This document shows, piece by piece, positions 20,986 through 32,129 of a DNA stretch of 62,174 nucleotides (the stretch's first letter is position 1; the number at the start of each line of letters is the position of its first letter). Source of the stretch: Phialocephala subalpina (taxonomy: Eukaryota > Ascomycota > Leotiomycetes > Helotiales > Mollisiaceae). The stretch lies in contig FJOG01000021.1 of NCBI GenBank assembly GCA_900073065.1, forward strand, positions 1,108,635-1,170,808, in the 5' to 3' direction. The translations under genes were made by a program, and so were the position numbers. A model generated the notes under the pieces. The model made no database searches. It worked only from the letters and a program-made list of their open reading frames with translations, and had not been told where the DNA came from.

Positions 20986-22830
20986 TCAATGAAGGCCCTC
21001 GGATCTTCTCTTGACCCGCAAGAAGTTCATAATCGCCATCCTCGCCTCCCTCGGGCCCCACCAAGCTGCCGAAGTCCCAACTCTGAACACAAACATAGCA
21101 AAGAAACTGCACTGTGGTTGATTGACAGCTGCAGCCATGGCTGTAAGAACAATCCATAACAGTATTCCAGGATACTCGGTCCAAGTCTCGTCATTTCTGG
21201 TATCTTCAAGACACCTGCAAATCGTTGTCAAGGCGTCAGTGTTCGAGGGCGAAGAAAATGGTATTGGTGGGTCCTCGAACGCTTTGCGATAGATGGAAGA
21301 GGTTGCATATACAATCCTCGAGAGAGTGTTTGATGGATCATTCCAATCCTGTTCCACCTCGGGCTTCACGAGAGGTGAATCTTCTCGCCATGTTCCTCGC
21401 GTCAAATCTGACATGAACTGTACCAAGAGCACAGCATCCTCGCAGAACGCAGAACCAGCAAGTACGAACTCGAATGGATCATTTCCATGAAGTGGAGAGT
21501 CCGGGATCTGGAGGCGTCCGAGAGAACGGTTGACTGTCGGTGCCAGGAGAATTTCTTCTTGATATCGAAAGCAAAGTCGGGGTTCGCTACTAGTAAGCAC
21601 TGCAACCAAAAGATCGATTCTGCAAAGCATTAAGTCAAGAAGTGGTATCAGCGGGAAGAAGTTCTTACAAGCTAACTTTCCAGCAGAAGTGCTCGAACGA
21701 GGTGATGTTCGGTTCGCCTCCCCGAAGGCTGATGATTCGGAACAGACCGTCCATGTGCAGTTTCAGTTCCTGGATGTTGGCACGAGCAATCTGGCAGGAA
21801 GTTAGCTAGTCAACTCTCGAGGGTCGTTCCTTCCTTTCAATTCCGCTCGAGGGGGAAGATCTCATGAAGTGAGGGGTTGAGACCACAGAAGTGACTTACC
21901 TCCCAGCTCATCAAACAGATCAGGACTCCGATCGTCATGTCGCTCGTGGCATCGTCGGGAACAAGAAGTTTTCTGTTGACCCATTGTATGACATTGTGCT
22001 TGAAACTCAAATAGTCGACACTATTCGCAATCCAAGGCACTGTTTGAGAACTTCTCAAGAGACAGGGTCGAGGCGACTTGGCGTCGGGAACGGGAATGGA
22101 CTTTTGGGGCATCCAAACCGAGATGGCAGGTCCATTCCCTCGAATCGGTTGTGGGAATGGCCATGTTGCTGCCCCGAGTTGGAGAAAGGGAACATTGTCG
22201 TCAAGAAGTAATGCATATGGCGTGGCTGTTTCACGTGTAAGTAGAGATCAGTGAAAGTTTGAACTTTGGAGTAAGCATACTGTTACCGGATTGCCAGCGG
22301 GATAATGGAAAGCTGACTGAAGCGTAGGATTGACTCTCGGCGTCCATCTGCGGCACTTCTTCCGTGTCATCCGAGTCGTGACGAGTATTCTCAAGCGCGG
22401 TCGGTGGATGAAGCGTGCTGTTAGCCATGGGCAGAAGGTGTTCAACTTTCTGGCGTTGATCTACCCCCGAAGAACTTTGGAGTGAGAGAGGAGATGGAGT
22501 CTCTTGTTTCTTCTGTAGGATTCGTCTGCGACCCGAAGACAACGGTTTTGGTTTTGAGGCTTCGTTGAGTTTCCTCTGCTTCAAATGGGTCTCCCGCCTA
22601 ACATGTGCGCGAACCTCTCGCTTCACTTCCTTGGAATTCTGTCGTTCGAATTCGTCGATGAAGCGGAATGGGAACCCTGCTGGTTCTGCTGGCACAGGCT
22701 GAGGTGCAGTGGATGCCCGCTCAGAACCAAGTGCTTCATCGTTTGGGCCATCGGGTGTAGTGCCAGAAAGATCAAGGATGGTATCATGTCCTTGATCACG
22801 ATTGTGACTTGAAGCCTTGTCATAGGCCAT
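20986..22830 (-). CDS. Fungal transcription-factor-like protein without zinc cluster
   Basis: Four exons fit in phase: 22830-22287, 22225-21900, 21790-21669 and 21619-20986, encoding 541 residues. The N-terminus has no Zn2Cys6 motif. It has a helical, basic segment (FPFRFIDEFERQNSKEVKRE; VRAHVRRETHLKQRKLNEA) of the sort found in many fungal proteins whose C-terminal part resembles the fungal-specific regulatory domain (DUF3468 type). The later part fits that: SVDYLSFKHNVIQWVNRKL, ARANIQELKLHMDGLFRIIS, ISLRGGEPNI, and so on. These proteins are presumed nuclear regulators; targets are unknown. It converges on the MFS gene with only 175 bp between stop codons. Confidence 0.75.
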
Positions 22831-23640
22831 TCAAGCGCCTATTTCGTGGACGTCGGAATGCGGGGCCGCAAAAATGGCGGACTACAACTCCCCCAGATTA
22901 AGCGAATCGGGGTTTCAGGGGTTGATGAGCGGGATGAACTCAAGATGGCTGCTTCAAGGAATTTCTTATTGGTTAGCTTCATTCTCAGAATAGAGAAAAT
23001 ATCTCACGTACTCCAAAGCCGCTGTAGGGCTGATGCAAACCTGCAATACGTGCGTTTTTCGGATCTAGGCAAGTAAGTTTCCAGGTTTCTGGCAACTGTC
23101 TTTCCTCTGTGACTTCAACGGGTTTTCTGAGTGCCCTTTTTGTCATTTCTTTGGATTTGATGCATGTTTGAATAGGGTTCGTTTGTTATTTGTATGTTCA
23201 GTCTTGAAGCCGTTCTAGTGGCTAATTGTCAATACTCAATTTAGTGGATTAGCCGACGAGTACCACCAGAGCTATCTCAATGGTTCTAGGCACTTCTCTT
23301 CGCCATAAACCTGACGCTTGTCAGTTGGAAGTTAGACTTGTAACATTCTTAGTGGTGTAAACATACGTACCAGAGAAGGAAATGACTCCGATGACCTGTC
23401 CCAACGGAGACTTCCGTAACGGTGCAGATATTACAAAGATTACACCTTAACCTTTTGAGTTGAGGTGTGACGTAGATGGTGGGATCTGGAAGTCCAAAAA
23501 CTCTTCTGGGAAAGCATGTTTGTTGAGAGATTGCTTACTGAGCAAGCTGCAGCTATGGCAGCACCTATGATTGGTTGCAAGTCTATCCGAAAGTGGACGA
23601 GTCTTGGTGCTCTTGGCACTGCCCTTTCACGTCTTGCTTG
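22831..23640. other. Intergenic, no gene seen
   Basis: Only short chance frames occur. The first part is the upstream region of the regulator-like gene at 20986-22830. I see no repeat or RNA gene. Confidence 0.45.
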
Positions 23641-23681
23641 CTAGAATGTAAGTAATTCTTTCGCCCCGAAGCCTTATGGTA

Positions 23682-24030
23682 GAATTATAATTTGAATCCA
23701 CCTGTTCTATGGCGAAAGAAACCTTCAGGATCAACTTCAGCCCGCACAGCTTTGCGAATGCATATGTTTCTGGTCGCAGTCGCCCAAAATAATCCTGCTG
23801 ATGATTCGCGTCATTCATGAACAGAGGCAGATATGCATCTGGCAATTTTTCCTTGTCAATAAATCCTTGGACTCATTCTCTGATCCCAGTACAAATTTGT
23901 AAAAGAGCTCTATCGATTTTGAAAGCATGAGATGGACGTATGTTGGACGTATCGAACTCCATGATAAGTCAATCCAATCAATCGTCCAAATCCAGAAGAT
24001 CGCCACCAAGTTCTTTCGCTCGCTGGGTAA
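23682..24030 (-). pseudogene. Remnant of FAD-linked oxidoreductase (BBE-type C-terminus)
   Basis: Reading the minus strand, a stretch beginning near 24030 (LTQRAKELGGDLLDL) leads through stops to PDAYLPLFMNDANHQQDYFG. A one-base shift then gives VRAEVDPEGFFRHRTGGFKL and a stop at about 23682. This is the characteristic end of berberine-bridge-type FAD-linked oxidases: a LFMNDA...Q..F motif, then a D-P-x-G-x-F turn and a GGFKL tail. The FAD-binding N-terminal domain is not found upstream. The frame break and in-frame stops show a dead fragment, perhaps once part of a small metabolic cluster with the oxidoreductase gene next to it. Confidence 0.7.
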
Positions 24031-24317
24031 GAACTTTTTGGTATGGGTTGTATAGCTGTTGTTACAACGGGGCTAGTTTCGTAGTTCAATTAAAGTATTC
24101 AAGTATACTACGGGAATTCTCGCCTCGCAAGGATATTAGTTATACCCGGTGGAAAATGGGGCTATTTCGTGGAATTGTTTCCGCCATAATTTGTCAGCAT
24201 TGATATAAATTTATAACCATACTTTAACATCGTAATTTGCTGCTAAATACTACAAACAATAATATAAGCACCTAAGACAATCGCGGGATAATAAGGGAAA
24301 TATCGATTTTAGAAGCG
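24031..24317. other. Divergent promoter region
   Basis: This AT-leaning spacer lies between the dead oxidase fragment (minus strand) and the oxidoreductase gene (plus strand). I see no distinct site in it. Confidence 0.4.
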
Positions 24318-25501
24318 ATGGCTCCAACTACGTTTAAGCAATGGACTCTTGAGGGGCAAAATGGCATCGAGAGTCTAGTCTGTGCACAAGCACGGATGCC
24401 AAAAGAGCTGGGGGAGCATGAAGTGTTGGTGAAGTTGCATGCTGCATCTCTGAACTACCGCGATTTGGCCATTGCGAAGGTAGGAATTGTGAACTTCAGT
24501 TCCCTGTTTCCTTCCTTCTTTCCTGCGGTTATAGACATCGTCCTGACTAAAAGAATATATAGGGCGCGAAAGGCCTCGTAACAAGCCACAATGTTGTCCC
24601 TGGCTCAGATGGCGCAGGAGTAATCGTCTCAATCGGCAACCTCGTGACGCCCTTTGTTCCGGGCGACAAAGTGGTTACGCACATGACCCCAAATTTCGCA
24701 GAAGATGCATTCCCCACCTTCACAGAAATCTGCGCTGGCCTAGGACATACGGTCGATGGTACCATTCGAGAGTTCGGGGTATTCGATCAAAGTGCCTTGG
24801 TGCACATGCCCAAAAATCTTTCGTTCGAAGAAGCAGCTACGCTCACATGCTCTGGATTGACAGCATGGAATGCACTATTTGGAGGTGGAAGAACAATAGG
24901 AAAGGGCGACTCAGTGCTCACGCAAGGCACAGGCGGAGTATCTATAGCAGCTTTACAGGTACGTCTGTTCTTCAACAACGCTAATTATTAACTCCAACCC
25001 ATAATCCCATAGTTCGCCCACGCCACTGGCGCGACAGTAATATCAACCACCAGCTCCTCGTCCAAAGCCTCCCGCCTTACCACCCTTGGCGCAACCCACA
25101 CGATCAACTACCGCACCAACCCCTCCTGGGGCGACACTGCTAAATCACTCACCAAAAACCATCTCGGCGTCTCCAACATCATCGACGTCGGCGGTCTATC
25201 CACTCTTCCTGAGTCGCTGAAAGCCGTCCGCGTAGAAGGCGTCGTGACAGTCACTGGAGTCCTTGGGAAAGAAGCCAAAGAGACGCCCAGTTTGATGGAC
25301 ACGTTGTGGCGGGTATGTTCGGTGAGGGGCATTCTTCTGGGATCGAAGAGGCAGTTTGGGGATATGGTGAGGTTTGTGGAGGAGATGGATGTTAGGCCTG
25401 TGGTTGATGAGCGGGTGTTCGGTATTGATGAGGTTAGAGAGGCGTATACGTGGATTGAAGAGCAGAAGCACTTCTCCAAGGTTGTGATTAAGATGGCATA
25501 A
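24318..25501 (+). CDS. MDR-superfamily oxidoreductase (zinc-independent, quinone-reductase-like)
   Basis: Three exons (24318-24479, 24563-24958, 25013-25501) join in phase to give 348 residues. The N-terminal GroES-like domain has HEVLVKLHAASLNYRDLAIA and VVPGSDGAGVIVSIG. The Rossmann part has LTCSGLTAWNALF, the dinucleotide motif TQGTGGVSIAALQFAHATGA, then STTSSSSK, where a Lys/Ser pattern is compatible with NADPH. The zinc-binding Cys/His residues of true alcohol dehydrogenases are not present, so a NAD(P)H-dependent quinone or enone reductase-like role is likelier. Substrate is unknown. It is transcribed away from the dead FAD-oxidase fragment. Confidence 0.88.
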
Positions 25502-25559
25502 TTCTCGCTGGGCTTGTTAGAAGATTAGAATGTCGTTTACTCTCGCTTCTCGTAGAAGT

Positions 25560-26520
25560 TTACCCCTGTTTTACTGGTAGGTAATATAAGGTCTTAAAAT
25601 AATATATTTATGTGCTTGGTTTTATTTGATTAATTTTGTATAAAATCTTAGTTCTATTGAATATATAGTTAATATTTATTCAAATTGATCAAATTTTATT
25701 TAAATTTTATTTAAATTATAATCAAATTATATTCAAATATATTTACTTTGAATTCAAATTAATATATCTTTGGTTCAAATTAAAATAATTATTATTCAAA
25801 TTTAGAAATTAATATAAAGTTTATAAGTATTTTTAATATAAGAAATAATAATTTTTATTGAATTTTTATAAGATAAATAAAATATAAAATAATAATTATT
25901 TAATTAAAATTAAAAATTAAAAATTTTATTTTAATCCAAATAATATATTTTATATTAAAATTATATAATATAGAAAATTAATAAAGAAATTATTATTTCT
26001 TTATTTAAATTCTCATTTTATAAAATAAAAATTAATTAATTAAAAATTTTTTTTTAAATAAAAGAAATATTTATTAATTTTAATATTTTCAATAAAAAGT
26101 TTTTAATAAAAATATGAACTATTTAATTTTGCGATTGAAAACGATTTTATTACGAAATATAATAAAAAGATAATTATATTATAATATATTTTAAGAAATT
26201 ATAATTATATATATTTTTAATTAATTCTTTTAATTTTATAAAATTATAAATTATAAATTAAAATATATTTCAATGAATTAAATATATTTCGAATAGCTTT
26301 TTTAATTATTATAATGTAAATATTTAAAATTAAAGGATTATATTATTAAATAAATATTAATTTTTTATTTTTAAAAATTTATATTATAATAATCAAATAT
26401 TATACGTTTTGCGATACGATTATAATATTTAAAAGCGCTTTATCTCTAGTTTTTATATATAAAACAATTAAAAACCTTTATAAGAAGGTTTTAATAATGC
26501 ATTATTTTAAAGTGTAAATA
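25560..26520. repeat. AT-rich RIP-like block
   Basis: Nearly pure A/T sequence begins about 60 bp after the oxidoreductase gene and ends sharply before 26521. Remaining C residues are mostly in CG or CT. No frame, terminal repeat or tandem unit is readable, so the original element is unidentifiable. Confidence 0.8.
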
Positions 26521-27060
26521 CTAATGGGGGCGTTTTAGTGAGATTCGCTAAGTTATAAGACCTTTAGGTGGCCAAATCCCTTTCGGATTATCTTATCTTA
26601 TCTTTAACCTCCTATGATCGACTCTTAAATCCCGTTGTACTCCGACTCTATGCTCTGTGCGGTCATCATACTAGACATAACATAAAATTGCGGGCTGCTT
26701 CTGTGGCTTCGTCGGCGCTGCTAAATTAGAATTCGCGTGCCAAGCCGCTTGTACGGTAGCGTCAAATTTAGGATCCTTCCAGTCGCTCAGTCAGCTAGTT
26801 GAACTTGCGAAAGGCCGAACATCCATCGCCATCTCTACCTCGCACTTCGTTCACCATTCCCTCAGCTTCCCTACCCCCAATCCGACTCGAGACACCACCG
26901 CATCCTACTCAGTATCGACTTCATGTGTACCTCGTATAGCAGCAATTCCAATATCCATCCTCTCCCTCCTCCGCGTCCATCCGCCGTTCCGCCCCGTTCG
27001 CCTTGAAACGCCATCGAACCTGCGAGTCGTTCGAGAGGCCGACCCAAATCCACGACGACC
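26521..27060. other. Upstream region of AUR1
   Basis: GC content rises abruptly at 26521. 26680-27060 is C-rich and pyrimidine-rich (CTCTCCCTCCTCCGC; CCGTTCCGCCCC), typical of promoters and leaders of well-expressed ascomycete genes. No separate gene is seen. Confidence 0.5.
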
Positions 27061-28477
27061 ATGCCCAGATCCAAGTTACCCAGGTCCGCTTCACCGACAG
27101 CATTCACAAAAGCAAAGATACCGTTCTCTTGGCCCTCGGTACCAAATCCTTTTCCCCGCAGATATCGTCGTCGATTACGTTCCAAATTCCGGTCTGCCAT
27201 CTCCCCTGCGTCGAATATTGCCAAGATCCAGACCTCTTTCAACCCAGCAGATTCGATACAGGCTCTCAGACATCACAGATGGTCGTACTATGACGGGCAT
27301 TATTTGATATTGATCATTCTCGTTATTTTCTCGCTCTCAATCAGTCAGGCTCCTGGGCCGCTGATGAAAACAGGCGCAGCAGCTCTTTTGATGCTCGCTC
27401 TGCTCGTGCCACTAACGAGACAGTTCTTTCTCCCAGCCCTCCCCATATTTACCTACCTGCTCTTCTTCTTCAATGCTCGGTATGCGTCTTCTATTCTTTT
27501 CGATGGTAGTAAATTTGGCCCCTAAGACTCTAAGTGGGAGCGACGATCCTTGAATTGCAGATCTTGAGGAAATCCCTACTGACCCCTTGAATAGATTCAT
27601 TCCAGCCGAGTACCGACCACACATCTGGGTGAAAGTCCTACCTGCACTCGAAAACATATTTTACGGAGCCAATTTGAGCAAGATTTTGTCGGCACACCAA
27701 CATACCGTTCTGGATGTGCTGGCTTGGCTACCATATGGAATTTTGCATTATGGCGGACCTGCAGTATGGGCCGGCCTACTGTTCATATTTGGGCCTCCTG
27801 GAACAGTGCCAGTTTATGGGCGGACGTTCGGATATTTGAACATTACCGGCGTGGTAATTCAACTGATATTCCCGTGTTCACCACCATGGTACGAGAATAT
27901 GTACGGACTTGCGCCTGCGAATTATTCGATGGAGGGGTCGCCTGCTGGGCTTCGCCGCATCGATTTACTATTTGGCATTGACATGTACACCTCAAACTTT
28001 ACTGCATCGCCGTTAGTGTTTGGGGCCTTCCCGTCCTTGCATTCTGGAAGTGCAGTACTAGAAGCGCTTTTCATGAGCCATTGCTTCCCTAGGTTACGAC
28101 CATTCGTCATTGCATATGCTATGTGGATGTGGTGGGCAACGATGTATTTATCTCACCATTACGCTGTTGATTTGGTTGCTGGTGCATTCCTGGCTGCGAT
28201 TGCATTCTACATTGCGAAGGCTCATTTCCTGCCAAGAGTGCAGATGGATAAGACGTTCCGCTGGGAATACGACTATGTGGAGATTGGAGATGCGCCAAGC
28301 GCGGGACATGAGTATGGACTGGCAGTGCTTGATCACGACGAGTGGACTGTCGGATCTTCGTCTTCTATTTCCTCCGGATCAAGGAGTCCAGTCGATGAAA
28401 GCCAATCATCATGGGAAGGCGAGACCCTTGCATCTCAAACATCAGATACAGAACTGAGCGAAATCATTATCCAGTGA
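27061..28477 (+). CDS. AUR1: Inositol phosphorylceramide synthase catalytic subunit
   Basis: Exons 27061-27479 and 27595-28477 join in phase (115-bp intron), giving 433 residues. The protein is highly hydrophobic with about six to eight membrane helices. Family signatures are strong: WSYYDGHYLILIILVIFSLS, GPLMKTGAAALLMLALLVPL, ALENIFYGANLSKILSAHQ, PCSPPWYENMYGLAPANYSM. The two PAP2-type catalytic motifs are FGAFPSLHSG (H289) and YLSHHYAVD (H328, D332). The enzyme moves phosphoinositol from phosphatidylinositol to ceramide in the Golgi and is the target of aureobasidin A. The basic N-terminal tail and acidic Ser-rich C-terminal tail are cytosolic. It is normally an essential single-copy gene, so its position between two RIP-like blocks is notable. 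Confidence 0.95.
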
Positions 28478-29697
28478 TCCTCAATACAATACTTCACAAA
28501 ATCCGAAATCTCAACCCTCGGTCGACTACGGACCCTGTCGATATCTCTATTTTATGATATCATCATATCAAGGCGTGGGGGGAGGCTAGACTTCAAGGGT
28601 CTGTTGGATACCCCAGTGGGGGCCAGAGTAGTAAGCAAGTGGATACTACGTTCAGGGCGCTTACCACAGTTCTCTCTAGCATCGGCACTTCTGTACGATT
28701 AGGCCTCAAAGAAAGGCAGAAGGGTTTAAACGGCGGCGCGTAATCAGGTGATAAATCAGAACTATTGTGCTTGGGTTCTTATCCGTTAAAAGGTTTTCCC
28801 AGGATTTGTAATTATAGGGGTACTGCATAGCCAGCTAGCCGGTCAGTATTATCAATTAATCAATCAATCATATCAAGGCGTTTAGCATCTAAGCGACTTT
28901 GCGACACCTTTTTAATACCTCTGGAGCTTTCAGCATTCTCTGGACTCTCGAACAACTTCGCCCTGTGTATCTCGATTGAGGATAGTGATACCGATGCCTC
29001 GCATCGTAAATTTCGGGATGGGTTTGACTTAGCCATGTCATCGTATTCACGCTCACCGCTACATCCAAGCAATGCGGAATTGCGGGTGGATTCTTGGTGC
29101 TATTAAGCTTCCGAGAGCTGGTGGAACAGCACTAGCCAGAAGCTGACCGCAGCAAGCGCCAGAAATCCCCACCTGGCTCGATGTGTCGCAGCCGGAGCGG
29201 CACCTAGCATTAAAATCAAAGCTCCGTGGCTACAAGGCAGAGAACGACGGCCACGACCTAAAGTCATTACAGTGGCCTGTGTACCGAGGTCGCTGGTAGC
29301 CCAGGCCCCAGAGAAGCTTAGAACCTTCTAAATTGCTAAATTATAGCGACACCGCAGCCTGTAAGCCCTGTAATTTGGTTGCCATGTCCACCGCTCACTG
29401 TGCACAGACGTATGTAAAGTGAAATGTATTTAAACTCTATCAACATAGCCACCGTTAGCTTGTGCTGATCGCGATGGTCTCCCGCTGAAATTTCCGGCCA
29501 ATGTTTTACGTCAAAACTACAAGCGAGATAAGTGGCGGTGTTCATACAAGTTCAAGGCGTGACTCTCCCCAAGTTTTTAACAATCAAGTCTTCTGTGGTC
29601 TCCTTAATCTCCTCCTTATCACGCTTAAATTCGGATATCTTTAAAGAGAGTCTTTTACAACTATCAGTATTCTTTAAACTTCCCATTTTGGATCACA
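28478..29697. other. Intergenic, about 1.2 kb
   Basis: No gene is seen. A 15-bp phrase ATCATATCAAGGCGT occurs at about 28562 and again near 28867, roughly 305 bp apart in the same orientation, and could mark an old insertion. The rest is unremarkable mixed sequence. Confidence 0.4.
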
Positions 29698-31995
29698 ATG
29701 TCAGATTGTCTTGCGCCACAAGAGCAAAACGGAGAAGTACCTAAACTTCTCACTCATCCAACACCACCTATCTCAGACTCCGAAGATCCTGCTAGTACCA
29801 GAAACCACCACAAAACAACGAGCAAGGATACGAACCTTGCTGTAGTATCCACATGGGCTATAGGGCGGAAAACACCAATTATGATGATCGCTTCCTACTT
29901 ACTTGGTATGGTTCTCGAAAACGCGGTAGTTTTGTAATTTTGGAAGGGTGAAACTAATACAATAGTAATATCAGCAATCGTTATCGCCGTTACACATTTT
30001 CTTTTCTGTTGGTACTTATCCGGCCGGCCTGCTGATGGTCCATATCCTCATGTCCCACAAACATATTCAACAACCGCATCGATATTAATGGCAAATTCTT
30101 TTGGGCTACTACTTCGTATCAGCTTGTCTCTTGCCTTCACTCAGCATCTTTGGCATATACTCCGTACAACACTACTCAGGATATCCACAATCGAGCAGCT
30201 CTTTATAATGCGCTCAGATCCGTTGTCATTGTTCAATACTACGGTCCTGCAAAAAGCATGGCCTCTGGTTTTGATAACAGCCCTCCTCTGGTCTATTCCG
30301 GTCGCTGTCAGCTTTCCCCCGGGCGCACTCACTATTATTCCATCTAGTCACTCAAATATCGTGACAGAAGCCCTTGTTCCAACTTTCAATGCCTCTGATG
30401 TAAGTCAATTTTGCCTATCTCTAGGCTATCAATCCTATTTGGACGTTAAGCATCTAATGTATACCTAGGTTGGCAACGGGACATTCGATTACATTCTTCA
30501 GCATTCGCTGGCAGCATTTTCCATCCAGAGTTTTGGTGACGATCCAAACCCCTATCTTGGAGTCATGAGTATGAATCCCACGATTCAGTACTTAGTCGAG
30601 CGAACTCTTATAAACAACGAAATATGGACAATGCCTTCCCCATGTGGAGCGAACTGTTCTTATGCTTTAAAATTCACGGGCCCGTATCTTCAATGCACCA
30701 ACAGCAACAGAGACTCGACTTTATATTCGAACTCGACAGAAGAGGCGTTAGCGGAACCATCCGCTTTCTTTACAGTATATAACGGCTCCTGGGTTTACCC
30801 GCTCGATGTTACACTAGCGGATACACCCAACACATTTGCGAATGTATCAGCCTATCTCAATATTACGTCAGCTACGGCTAATACACTCGGTGTAGAAGTT
30901 GTTAGTTCAGATCGGGACTTTGAAGATCGGAACTACAGATTAAATATTACTCAAAATAATCTGGTTTGCATACCTTCAAGGGCTGAGTACGAAGTTCATA
31001 TAGTGTACGAAGATAATATTGTCACACTCAAGCCTTCTATTGGCGTTGAATCTGTCTATCCCTTGACGGATGTCATGGATCCTATGCCTATGTCCGAGAG
31101 CTTCCTTTTTTCCAATACGGCCCCGTCAGAATTGAACCCATCTCAGGTTACATATATTCAGGATGCAAACCTTATGGCTTTGATCGGACGAACGGCCGAG
31201 CGACTCTCCGGATTATCAACTGCTTTGGTTGTTAACGCATCGGAAGTACCCTTAACCGTTGATTCTGAGGGGTTTCAATGGTATAATGTAACCTCTAACC
31301 CCTTGGACGGCCCTACTCTTTCCAATTATAGTAAGCATTACTATTCACTTGGTTCTCAGTACTCTCTACACGCTATACATGTCTCCATTTTAAAGCAGCT
31401 TATATGACTATATGACTGATATTTTCCCATAGGCGTGGATATCGAGAACACTCTAGCGCCATTCACTCCCCTTTGCAACTTTTTCAACCCTTCAAATGAT
31501 TACACCTGCTCTGTGAACCAAAGCATTCTTAACTTCATCCTTGCAAATATCACTCTGTCTACCATTTCATCATACAACATCTGGAGTACGTATGTAAACG
31601 AGACCCAGACTATATGGGTTAACACCTACTCATTTTCTCGCCCTCGCAACTTAATTATACCCTACTGCTTAGCTCTACTATGCACCCTCCCACTTATTAT
31701 TCTCGGACTGTATGCGTTGTACACAAACGGTGTACCTGCAACTGATGGTGGCTTTCTCCAACTTCTTACCACGACTCGAGGAAGCGCAACCCTAGATGAA
31801 ACTGCGGTTGGGGGCTGCTTGGGTGGTGATAAAAATGTACCTTCTGCGTTGAAGGATCTGAAAATAAAATATGGTGAACTGACCGGTATGCCGTTAGAGC
31901 TGGGTCATAATAAGTCAGTTCGGCCAAGGAGAGCTGGGTTTGGGACGGAAGGGGAAGTTTCGCTACTAAGGAGGGACTATATTTATGGCGGGTGA
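29698..31995 (+). CDS. Fungal multi-pass membrane protein with large glycosylated ectodomain
   Basis: Four exons join in phase: 29698-29905, 29975-30399, 30469-31330 and 31433-31995, encoding 685 residues. A polar N-terminus of about 60 residues is followed by three hydrophobic segments (LLGAIVIAVTHFLFCWYLSG; LLLRISLSLAFTQHLWHIL; PLVLITALLWSIPVAVSFP). A roughly 430-residue non-membrane region with many N-x-S/T sites and paired cysteines follows (PCGANCSYALKFTGPYLQC). A last helix (IPYCLALLCTLPLIILGLYA) leads into a cytosolic tail. This layout is recurrent in ascomycetes under names such as formylmethionine deformylase-like, a misnomer with no enzymatic support. The ectodomain may sense or bind something outside the cell. 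Function unknown. Confidence 0.8.
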
Positions 31996-32129
31996 ATTTT
32001 AACACTGGCCCTCATACAATGCGGCCTGTTCACGAGGGAAAGGGGCCTGTAATAAGGGCAGTGCTCTCAATGGGTAGTTTAGTTCGGTTCTGGGCCCCCG
32101 AACTGTAACTGAACTGGTAAGATTTGTGA

